From positions 186,001-250,000 of the forward strand of contig NC_018022.1 in the NCBI RefSeq assembly GCF_000266905.1: 64,000 nt of DNA, written 5' to 3'. Positions within the stretch are counted from its first letter, which is position 1. The number at the start of each line of letters is the position of its first letter. Positions 16,056-23,163 of this stretch are shown one piece after another. The position numbers were made by a program, and so were the translations under genes. The notes beneath the pieces are model-generated. The model was not told where the DNA came from. It ran no database searches and worked only from the letters and a program-made list of their open reading frames with translations. The stretch is from Mycolicibacterium chubuense NBB4 (GTDB lineage: Bacteria; Actinomycetota; Actinomycetes; Mycobacteriales; Mycobacteriaceae).

Positions 16056-16333
16056 TGCCCGTAGACCGACACGATGCCGCGCTGCTGCAGTTCCTGATTG
16101 CCCGACTGCTGGAATCCCGCAACGTTGGCGATGATCAGCGACAGGATGATTCCGCCGACCACGGCGGCGATCGCCGATCCGATGCCCTGCTTGAACCCGT
16201 TCCGCAAGCCGACCGCGATACCGAGAGCCATCGCCGCCAGGCCGCCCACGACGACCACGATCGAGAAGATCTCCTGGGACATGCCCACGATTCCCTGCGC
16301 CGCCAAAATTGTTGTGCCCGAGTTGTTGATCAT
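16052..16333 (-). CDS. Small two-helix membrane protein (VirB2-pilin-like)
   Basis: A 93-residue protein starting at ATG 16333 after AGGGA. It has two hydrophobic helices (SIVVVVGGLAAMALGIAVGL and AIAAVVGGIILSLIIANVAG) joined by a short basic loop (RNGFKQG). The size and topology resemble VirB2/TrbC-like pilins or small channel proteins. There is no clear cleavable signal peptide before the first helix. It lies between tcpC and virB4 in the T4SS operon. The pilin assignment is inference. Confidence 0.7.
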   Translation of the reverse strand: MINNSGTTILAAQGIVGMSQEIFSIVVVVGGLAAMALGIAVGLRNGFKQGIGSAIAAVVGGIILSLIIANVAGFQQSGNQELQQRGIVSVYGH

Positions 16334-16403
16334 CGTGTTCCCTTTCGTGTGATGCTGGATGGACTGAGCCGATGGCGGGTCGCCAGCGGCAAGTGCTGGG
16401 GGG

Positions 16404-17321
16404 TCATCGCGTGCCGCCGGCGACGGGGGTCGGCGGGGCTTCGGAGTCGATCGCGGGAACGACGTCGATCGCGGCAACCGACCAGGCGCCCCCGCTGGCG
16501 CGCAGCGTGAGCGGGTACTGCAGCGGGGTCGTGGTGTAGTCGGCGGCGCGGGCACTCACTGTCACCCAGACGCGCAGCTCGCTGCCTTCGGCTGGGGCGT
16601 CGGGGACCTGATGCTGAGCGCGGATGGAGGTGACGGTGGCCGTCGCGTAGGCGCGCAGCGGCCCGAGCCCCGAGTCGACGGTGACGAACCGCTCGATGCC
16701 GTTGGCGTCGGTGAGGTAGCACGTGACGAAGCCGCTGATCACGCCCGCCAGCACGGCGTCGTTGGTGATGGTGACCGGATAGTCCAGGGACACGTCGACC
16801 CCTGGCGGTGGCGGGTCGCGGCGTGCGGGCTTGGCCATCGCGCGGGGCGCACCGCCGTTGTATACGCTGACCGGCAGCTGGTAGTAGCTGCGCACCGGAG
16901 GGGCGTTGGTGTACGACTGCTCGGTGACGGCCACGATGACGCCGTAGGTGGCGACGTTGGGCGCTGTCTGGCCGACGAACGTCGCCGATGCGGCCTGCGC
17001 CGAGACGATCAGCGGGGATGTCGTGGGCAGCGACATGTCGGTGGTATCGGGGAAGCAGCGTGCCACCTCTGCGGCCCGGCTGCTGCTGGCAGTCAAAAGC
17101 ACCGTCACGCAGTCGATCGCGTAACTCTCCACCAAGGTGGTCTCGTTGCCGACCGAGCGCGCCGTCACCGCCACCGGTGTTTCGTCGGGCGGGAAGACCC
17201 AACGCCACAGTGTGGACGCTCCGCTGATCACCGAGCTGACCACCAAGATGGTCACGATGACCTTGGCGCCGCCCTGCCCGGTCGTGGTCATGCGTCGCCG
17301 CCAGGTTCTCGTCAGCTGCAT
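16404..17321 (-). CDS. tcpC: TcpC-like T4SS scaffold protein (VirB8-like fold)
   Basis: A 305-residue protein: short basic cytosolic N terminus (LTRTWRRRM), one membrane helix (AKVIVTILVVSSVISGASTL), then about 250 extracellular residues without catalytic motifs. The latter fall in two similar halves, as in TcpC, where each half has the NTF2/VirB8-like fold. Segments such as TFVGQTAPNVATYGVIVAVT and YYQLPVSVYNGG are characteristic beta-rich stretches. TcpC/VirB8 proteins scaffold the conjugation channel. ATG 17321 lies one bp after the upstream stop; the longer frame is rejected because its N terminus is Arg-rich nonsense. Confidence 0.8.
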   Translation of the reverse strand: MQLTRTWRRRMTTTGQGGAKVIVTILVVSSVISGASTLWRWVFPPDETPVAVTARSVGNETTLVESYAIDCVTVLLTASSSRAAEVARCFPDTTDMSLPTTSPLIVSAQAASATFVGQTAPNVATYGVIVAVTEQSYTNAPPVRSYYQLPVSVYNGGAPRAMAKPARRDPPPPGVDVSLDYPVTITNDAVLAGVISGFVTCYLTDANGIERFVTVDSGLGPLRAYATATVTSIRAQHQVPDAPAEGSELRVWVTVSARAADYTTTPLQYPLTLRASGGAWSVAAIDVVPAIDSEAPPTPVAGGTR

Positions 17322-17322
17322 G

Positions 17323-18468
17323 TCAAACTGCCTTGTGCCCAATGATTTTGATGCTCGACACCGCGAAGGTTTCGTCCGCCGGATCGCGCGAGGTGTCCCC
17401 GCCCGGCAGGACGGGTGCCGGAGCCGCCCCACCGTGATCGCCGCCGAGGATGTCGCCGAGAATCGACGGCGGTCCGGCGCCGGGTGCCGGTGTGGGAGCA
17501 GTTCCGGACGGTGCGATGGCAGGCGGGCGGCTGGTCTCCTGGATGATCACGGTGATCTTCGAGGCCAGCACGCCGGGTCGAATCGACTCCACGGCTTCGC
17601 CACGGACATTGCCGGTGTTCTGGTTCTTCACGGTGCGGTCGGTGTCGTTGAACTGCCATTGCACCCGCGTGACCACGCGATGCTGCAGCCACGGATCGGG
17701 TTGGTCAGGGCCGACGTCGGTCTTGTTCACCGCGCCGGGCACGATCGACACCGCGGTGATGACGAATGTGCGCCCCAAGTCGATCTCCAAGACCTGACCG
17801 TCGACCGATCGCACGCACACCCACGGGGTGGTCGAGCTGGGGTCGGCTACCGACTGTGCCGACGTGGACCCCGGTGGGCAGTCCGACGAGGCCGTAAAAG
17901 GCAGCGGCCCATCGGCATTCGGAGGCGTGCTGGGCGGTGCCACGTCGACCGTCCGAGGAGTCACCGGCGCGGCAGTGGACCGAGGAGGCGCTTCGCTGGG
18001 TGAATTGGCCATGGTGACAACCAGCGTGATGACGGTGCCGATGACCGCCACAGCGCCGAACGCGGCGAGAACCCACGGAGTGAACCGACGCGGCGGCCCG
18101 TCCTGGGAACGGGCGGCGGCGGAGTCGTTATCAAGCTCCACCACCGGCCCGCCGATGTCGATCGGCGAACCGAGCAGCATGTCGTGCTCGGAAGGGTCGT
18201 AGTCATCGTCGCCGTAGTCGAATTCGTCGTAGCCGGAGGGCGATTCCTCTTCGCCGTCGTCGCCGAACTCCTCCAAGGGCGTCGCCTCCGGCGGGATCTC
18301 GGTCGATTCGAGGTCTGGATTCGTGGTCGCCGTCGCGGTGCGCGGCGTCCGGACCGTGGGCGAGGTGGCGCGGTCGCCGCCCCGGTCGCCGTCGCGGTCG
18401 TCGCCTTCGTGGACGCTGATCGCCCCGATGTTCTTGAGCCACTCGTCATTGTCGACGCGGCCCGTCAT
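17323..18468 (-). CDS. T4SS-operon membrane protein with discoidin-like extracellular domain
   Basis: A 381-residue protein beginning MTGRVDNDEWLKNIGAISV. An acidic, disordered cytosolic part (EEFGDDGEEE, DYGDDDYDPSEHD) leads to one membrane helix (WVLAAFGAVAVIGTVITLVV). An extracellular domain follows with VLEIDLGRTFVITAVSIVPG and LQHRVVTRVQWQFND, which resembles an F5/8 type C (discoidin) beta sandwich. The C terminus is Pro/Gly-rich with a final FAVSSIKIIGH strand. The start overlaps the upstream stop (ATGA). It may bridge the channel to the cell wall or the recipient surface. The N-terminal motif is repeated in the upstream gene product. Confidence 0.7.
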   Translation of the reverse strand: MTGRVDNDEWLKNIGAISVHEGDDRDGDRGGDRATSPTVRTPRTATATTNPDLESTEIPPEATPLEEFGDDGEEESPSGYDEFDYGDDDYDPSEHDMLLGSPIDIGGPVVELDNDSAAARSQDGPPRRFTPWVLAAFGAVAVIGTVITLVVTMANSPSEAPPRSTAAPVTPRTVDVAPPSTPPNADGPLPFTASSDCPPGSTSAQSVADPSSTTPWVCVRSVDGQVLEIDLGRTFVITAVSIVPGAVNKTDVGPDQPDPWLQHRVVTRVQWQFNDTDRTVKNQNTGNVRGEAVESIRPGVLASKITVIIQETSRPPAIAPSGTAPTPAPGAGPPSILGDILGGDHGGAAPAPVLPGGDTSRDPADETFAVSSIKIIGHKAV

Positions 18469-18941
18469 GACAGCCTCTCGTCGACTACGCCTCGCCAACG
18501 CGCCATGCGGGGGCTACCTTCGACCAGATCAACGCCCATCACGGCGGCTAGCGCGAGAACCGTCGACGGACGCCACGACTGCGGTCGCACGAACAGGTTC
18601 CTCAATGTAGGTCCCCAGATGACGGTGAACGACCATCGGGCGGCCATGCGGCGGCGCAGCCGTTCCTTGAGATTCCACGGTGCGTTGGCGAGTGCGTCGC
18701 GCGCTGCGAACCACTCTTCGAGTTCGCGAACTACGCCCTTGCTGGTGAAGGCGTTGCTGTAAGCATCAACTGCACCAATGCTTTCAAGCCACTCGTCGTT
18801 GTGGAGGTCACACGCCGAAGCGGAGGGGGACGGGGTGGGCCCTGACTCCCCCGTCGCTGTCGCGATGGAGGCGTACAGATCCCGCGATGCTGTTGAGAAG
18901 TCTCGTTTCGCCCGATGCCAGGTCGTCAGCGCATGCGTCAT
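18465..18941 (-). CDS. Hypothetical T4SS-operon protein sharing the NDEWL..IGA motif
   Basis: A 158-residue protein without membrane helices. Residues 48-58 read NDEWLESIGAV, nearly the same as the N terminus of the next gene product (NDEWLKNIGAI). The C-terminal part (KERLRRRMAARWSFTVIWGP, TLRNLFVRPQSWRPSTVLAL) is basic and amphipathic and could touch the membrane or DNA. It is joined by ATGA overlaps to both neighbours. Family unknown; location suggests a cytosolic adaptor of the transfer channel. Confidence 0.65.
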   Translation of the reverse strand: MTHALTTWHRAKRDFSTASRDLYASIATATGESGPTPSPSASACDLHNDEWLESIGAVDAYSNAFTSKGVVRELEEWFAARDALANAPWNLKERLRRRMAARWSFTVIWGPTLRNLFVRPQSWRPSTVLALAAVMGVDLVEGSPRMARWRGVVDERLS

Positions 18942-19354
18942 GGCCGCCGGCCCCGATCGCTACCGGTCGGGCGGCTCCCCGCGCGGTGACGCCGACCCGG
19001 CGTCAGCGCGGCTCGGGGCGTGAACACCGGGACGCTATCCGGGCTCACAGACTCGGACGGGCCCCACCGCAGGTGCAGGTCCTCCACGGGTGCGGCTGTC
19101 GGCAGCGCCGTAGCGCGGGGAGCCGGGATCGGCGCCTGGGGCGCGGGCGCGACGTGCGGGGGCACCCATGATGCAGCCGGAAGGACCTGGACGTTCTGGC
19201 GCGGCCGGCGGTTGCGCACCAGGTGCAGCACCAGGACCGCGACCGCTGCCGCCACCAGAACCGGAGCGAGCTGTACGAGTAGTTGGACGAGCACGGCGAT
19301 GACGACGGTGAACCCGACCACCACCCCTGCCGCCACCATCAGCATGGTCTTCAC
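18938..19354 (-). CDS. First gene of the T4SS operon, two-helix membrane protein
   Basis: A 138-residue protein starting at GTG 19354, six nt after GAGGAGG. Two long hydrophobic segments (MLMVAAGVVVGFTVVIAVLV and LVQLAPVLVAAAVAVLVLHL) are followed by a basic patch (VRNRRPRQN) and a Pro/Ala-rich tail. Its stop overlaps the next start (ATGA). It heads the operon and faces the divergent HTH regulator 115 bp away. No family is recognised. Confidence 0.68.
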   Translation of the reverse strand: MKTMLMVAAGVVVGFTVVIAVLVQLLVQLAPVLVAAAVAVLVLHLVRNRRPRQNVQVLPAASWVPPHVAPAPQAPIPAPRATALPTAAPVEDLHLRWGPSESVSPDSVPVFTPRAALTPGRRHRAGSRPTGSDRGRRP

Positions 19355-19406
19355 GTCTAGCCTCCTCGATTCGGTCAATGACCAACTCTGTAACCGCACC
19401 GTATCC

Positions 19407-19453
19407 ACTAAGGGGTAAATGTGTCCACACTCATGGACGACTAAGGGCGAAAT
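19407..19453. promoter_or_regulatory. Direct repeats in the divergent T4SS/HTH promoter region
   Basis: ACTAAGGGGTAAAT (19407-19420) and ACTAAGGGCGAAAT (19440-19453) match at 12 of 14 positions and start 33 bp apart, about three helical turns. They lie in the 115-bp gap between the T4SS operon (minus) and the HTH gene (plus, ATG 19470). They are candidate operators for the HTH protein. The second copy lies 16 bp before its ATG, consistent with autorepression. Confidence 0.45.
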
Positions 19454-19469
19454 ATGGTTCTGTTAGCGC

Positions 19470-19844
19470 ATGGAGGCACCAGAACAGGGCATCGAGCGGT
19501 TGCACCACTTCGTGACCGAGCGTCGACGCGCATTGGGAATCAGCCGCGCGCAGATGTTCGCCCGTGGCGGGCCGTCGCCATCGACGATGAACAAGGCGCT
19601 CACCGGGGACCGCGGGCTGTCACGATCCACCCTGGAACGCATCGATCGCGCACTGGGATGGGCACCGGGCTCAGCCGAGTCCGTCATGGACGGCGGTACC
19701 CCCACCTCACGCATTCCGGCATCCAGCGACGCGGCCTGCCCGGCGCACGAACACGTCGTCACGGTCCTGGAAAGCACCCGCACGCAGCTGCACACCGCCC
19801 TGGAGCTGGTGGAAGGTCTTCTCGGGTCCGGCCATGCCCGCTGA
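19470..19844 (+). CDS. HTH regulator divergent from the T4SS operon
   Basis: A 124-residue protein with an N-terminal helix-turn-helix of XRE type (RRALGISRAQMFARGGPSPS, TMNKALTGDRGLSRSTLERI) followed by the signature ALGWAPGSAESVMDGG. The C-terminal helix (HVVTVLESTRTQLHTALELV) probably dimerises. It lies head to head with the T4SS operon over a 115-bp region with two direct repeats. It is therefore the natural candidate repressor of transfer genes. Two related regulators occur elsewhere in the window (31738-32214 and 62799-63455). Confidence 0.75.
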   Translation: MEAPEQGIERLHHFVTERRRALGISRAQMFARGGPSPSTMNKALTGDRGLSRSTLERIDRALGWAPGSAESVMDGGTPTSRIPASSDAACPAHEHVVTVLESTRTQLHTALELVEGLLGSGHAR

Positions 19845-20616
19845 CATCTACGACGAAGAGCGCCGCGCCTGGATCGCCGCCCGCGCCGGCATCTGGATGT
19901 TCCAGAAGCGCCGCGTCGAGCTGCTCGGTAAACGCATCCGCGCCCGCAGCCGCGCCAAGGTGGGTGCGCGGCCCGACCCGCACGACGACCAGGTAACCCC
20001 GCCGCTGATCTTCCGAACGTCCTCCACCACGACCGGCGCCGTCGAAACCGGAGTCGTCGCCGCCCTCGCCGCGGCTGCACCCATCGGCTGGCCGGCGGGC
20101 CGCGCGCTCTACACCGTGATCACCGGTCTCATCCCGGAGCGGCTCCAGGCCTATCCGATCGCGGCACTCCTCGGCGCTGCGGTCCTCTGCGGAGCCCCCT
20201 TACCGCTGCTATATGACCCCAACCCATCGTTGATGAGCACTCTGCTCATCCCGTGGCTGCTGGCCCAGATCCCCGCCACCTTCGCCGCGGCCGCCGCCTA
20301 CGGAGTGCTCGAAGGATGGTTGGCCATCGACGGTTCCAGCGACTGGTGGCCCCTGGCGCCCGCCCAACGCGATGTCGACGACACGCTCATCCTTGGCCCT
20401 GCACCGGTCTCCATGCCGACCCTGCTCGACCCCGACCCTGCCGCAAGCAGGCCGTTGTCGGACGCTTTGCGTGTCCCGCGCCGCCGACCAGCCCCGGTCA
20501 ACTGGACCCGGCTGGCCCTGCCCGCCGCCATCGCAGCACTGGGCAGCCTCTGGTACTTAACCGCGGTCGCGACAACCCTCGCCCACTTTCCGGCCACCGC
20601 GCTCGCCGGCGTGTAG
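19834..20616 (+). CDS. Polytopic membrane protein of unknown function
   Basis: A 260-residue protein that overlaps the HTH gene by 11 bp. A basic cytosolic N terminus (KRRVELLGKRIRARSRAKVG) precedes four or five membrane helices (VVAALAAAAPIGWPAGRALY, AALLGAAVLCGAPLPLLY, LLIPWLLAQIPATFAAAAAY, and LPAAIAALGSLWYLTAVATT near the end). No motif identifies it. The overlap says it is co-expressed with the regulator; surface exclusion or channel assembly would be guesses. Confidence 0.65.
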   Translation: MPADIYDEERRAWIAARAGIWMFQKRRVELLGKRIRARSRAKVGARPDPHDDQVTPPLIFRTSSTTTGAVETGVVAALAAAAPIGWPAGRALYTVITGLIPERLQAYPIAALLGAAVLCGAPLPLLYDPNPSLMSTLLIPWLLAQIPATFAAAAAYGVLEGWLAIDGSSDWWPLAPAQRDVDDTLILGPAPVSMPTLLDPDPAASRPLSDALRVPRRRPAPVNWTRLALPAAIAALGSLWYLTAVATTLAHFPATALAGV

Positions 20617-20667
20617 CGGCGCGTTAGCCCAGAAGCGCAACCTGCTGTTCCGGAGGCGGGCCAGGCC

Positions 20668-21570
20668 GTGCAGGCTGGAGGCATGACGAATCCTGGCGAC
20701 CCGCCGACCGATGCGCGCGGCGCCCTACTGATCACGACCGATTCTTCGGGGCAGGCGGTGAGTTTCGAGCGGATAGGTGTTCTGTCGCATGACGACTACA
20801 CGCGATTCACAGACTCCTACAAACAAATCGCCGGTCTCGTGTTTGGCTCGATCTACACATATTTCAGTTCGTCGAAGAGCTTGCTGCGGTCAGCAGTGAT
20901 GGCTGCAAACCAGGCTTCGGACGTCGGCCTGGTCCAATTCAACTCGGCTCCCGACTCGTTCACGACGTGGCTGACCAGCTTGCGCGCAACCGCGCTGTCT
21001 TTGTGTTCGTCAGTTGTCTATCACCAGGACCAAATGCTGCGGCGTATCGAGAAGGCCTATGGGGCAGAAAGTCCTCAATACAGCCAGGTCAGAAGCGATT
21101 TCCACGGACTGTACGACGGATTCGCCGGCTACCGCTTCTTGTACGACCTGCGCAACGTCATGGTGCATGAGTCGATGGAAGCCATTACGGCGGCGGTCAA
21201 ACAGCTTCTGGTCGGCGGCAAAGTCCAATCCAAGTGGATCGTGACCATTGACCGGTCCTTTGTTGCTCAATCCGACATGAAGAAGCCGGCCAATACCCAA
21301 ATCGTGGCTCTCGGTCAGAACCCTAGCCTGCTCGACTTGGCCGACGAGATCACCCAGCCGCTGGCCAATGTGAACACAGCCATCGAGACCAAGTTGTTGG
21401 ACAACATGTCGTCGGCATATCAAGCTGTGGCGGAGTTCGACGACATGTTCGGAGGTAAGCCCGGCCTGCGTGCCATCGTCAACTCGCCGGGCGACGGGCC
21501 CGGACCCCATATCCCCGCGTACACCCCATGGTCTCAGCAGGTGATCGACCTGGCACGGAGTCGGCTCTAG
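20668..21570 (+). CDS. Hypothetical protein with a HEPN-type RNxxxH motif
   Basis: A 300-residue, mainly helical protein. Around residues 158-163 it carries RNVMVH inside FLYDLRNVMVHESMEA, the R-x4-H arrangement of HEPN domains. In many toxins and defence proteins that motif forms an RNase active site in the dimer. A neutral HEPN-like role is also possible. No partner nucleotidyltransferase (MNT) gene is adjacent; the upstream neighbour is a membrane protein and the downstream gene is convergent eccE. The start may be GTG 20668 (GGAGG 11 nt upstream) or ATG 20683. The call is based on one motif. Confidence 0.6.
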   Translation: MQAGGMTNPGDPPTDARGALLITTDSSGQAVSFERIGVLSHDDYTRFTDSYKQIAGLVFGSIYTYFSSSKSLLRSAVMAANQASDVGLVQFNSAPDSFTTWLTSLRATALSLCSSVVYHQDQMLRRIEKAYGAESPQYSQVRSDFHGLYDGFAGYRFLYDLRNVMVHESMEAITAAVKQLLVGGKVQSKWIVTIDRSFVAQSDMKKPANTQIVALGQNPSLLDLADEITQPLANVNTAIETKLLDNMSSAYQAVAEFDDMFGGKPGLRAIVNSPGDGPGPHIPAYTPWSQQVIDLARSRL

Positions 21571-21612
21571 CGTCCTGGTGGCGCGTGAGGCAGGGCCGGC
21601 CGGGGTTAGTCC

Positions 21613-23163
21613 TCAGTTGAGGAAGACTTGTTCACTGCGGAAGCTCACCGCGTCGACGCGCGCGGTGAACCGCTCGGTCTCGATGCGAATCCGCCCGTTG
21701 CGCTGGGTGATTCGCACATCGGGCTCGACCGACCGGGCTCCGGCCCCGACGCTGATACTCACCGGTGCGCCCGGATAGGGATTGCTGGTCCCGTTGTGCA
21801 CCACCACCGTTGGCGGGCGCGGCGGTTGAGCCCGCAGGTCTGGCGTGTTCCAGATCCGCGATGAGGGTGCGCCCATCGCCCAGCGGCGGCGCGGGTCGTA
21901 CACCGCGACCATTTCACCGCTGGCCGATGCGCGGCGAATGATCTGCCGAACCGCGAGGTCGTCGTCGGCGTCGATGACGATGCGGGTGGGCCCGGCCGGA
22001 TCGCGCAGCGGCATGAGCAGCAGCGCGTCGTCGACCTTGCCGAGCATGACCCCCGACGAGCCGATGGCCACCGCGGCGTCGAGATCGTCGGTCAGCAGCC
22101 GTGCCGGCATTCCGGTGATCCGCTCAGCACCGGGCAGCAACGCCGACAACGCCCACCACTGACGGCCGGTGTAGCGGTTGAGGATGACCGCCGGCGGTGT
22201 GAGTAGCGGCTGTGCGGTGGTGAAGCGCACCGTCGCCGACACCGTGGTGATCCCCTCACTCGAGCGGCGCAGGTGCAGCGCGAGCAGCGTGTGTTCGGAG
22301 GCGATGGCCCACATGTCGTCGATGCGTTCAGCGGTGAGGTCCTCGGCGCTGAGGTAGTAGCTGGTGACGTGCGTTCCGCGGTGGGTGAGGTCCTTCCATC
22401 CTTCGCGGAATGTGCTCTGCACGTTCTCCTGGCTGCCGCCGTGCATGTCCACCACGGCCTGGCGCATGTCCTCGGCCGTCATCGGTTCTGCGCGGCAACC
22501 ATTTTGACGCAGCGCGCGCGTGATGCGGCGGGTGACCGCGGCGACGGCGGCCGCGGCATCGGTGCGCCACATCAGCCCGGCCGCGGTGTCCGCTGCGCGG
22601 GTGTCCATGCGGACGATGAGGATCGTGCTGCGTTGCCCGGCGGCGGGCCGGTCAGCGAGCAGCTGGGCGTAGAATTGGCCGTAGTTGTCACTGGCGGTAC
22701 GGCGCCCCTGGGCGATGACATCGACGTCCACCCCGAGACCGACGCGCTGCATCTGTTGGGCAATCACGGTCAGCGGCAGCGTGTTCGGGGTTTCGGCACC
22801 TTGAGGGCGCAGCAGGGTCGGGATGTAGGGACGGCCCCACACGTTGATCATGGTGACCAGGGTCTCCCCGTCAGTGTGCAATCCCAGCGGCTGGCCGTCG
22901 CTGTCGACGTCGACGAACTCGCCGGTGTCGACGCGGTGGTCCTTGTGGCGCAGCCGCCCGATGGACCGCTTGAGCCACTGCCACGGTGTGAGCCGGGCTG
23001 CTTTGACCATGAACAGCAGCGCCCCCAGGACCGCACCGCCGGCCGCCCCGGCCCACCACGGCGCGCCGAAGGCGACGGTAATGCCCGTTCCCAGCACGGC
23101 GAGGACCTCGGTCGGCAGTGCGGCGCGCAGATCTGCGCGTGCACCCCAGATGCGTTCCTTCAT
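21613..23163 (-). CDS. eccE: EccE, ESX membrane component
   Basis: A 516-residue protein with two N-terminal membrane helices (LAVLGTGITVAFGAPWWAGA and AGGAVLGALLFMVKAA) followed by a long cytosolic domain. That region includes HRVDTGEFVDVDSDGQPLGL and LVTMINVWGRPYIPTLL, as in EccE proteins at the periphery of the ESX membrane complex. It is the last gene of the operon, after mycP, the usual eccD-mycP-eccE order. ATG 23163 overlaps the mycP stop (ATGA). The C terminus is hydrophilic and beta-rich, longer than the shortest EccE versions. Confidence 0.88.
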   Translation of the reverse strand: MKERIWGARADLRAALPTEVLAVLGTGITVAFGAPWWAGAAGGAVLGALLFMVKAARLTPWQWLKRSIGRLRHKDHRVDTGEFVDVDSDGQPLGLHTDGETLVTMINVWGRPYIPTLLRPQGAETPNTLPLTVIAQQMQRVGLGVDVDVIAQGRRTASDNYGQFYAQLLADRPAAGQRSTILIVRMDTRAADTAAGLMWRTDAAAAVAAVTRRITRALRQNGCRAEPMTAEDMRQAVVDMHGGSQENVQSTFREGWKDLTHRGTHVTSYYLSAEDLTAERIDDMWAIASEHTLLALHLRRSSEGITTVSATVRFTTAQPLLTPPAVILNRYTGRQWWALSALLPGAERITGMPARLLTDDLDAAVAIGSSGVMLGKVDDALLLMPLRDPAGPTRIVIDADDDLAVRQIIRRASASGEMVAVYDPRRRWAMGAPSSRIWNTPDLRAQPPRPPTVVVHNGTSNPYPGAPVSISVGAGARSVEPDVRITQRNGRIRIETERFTARVDAVSFRSEQVFLN

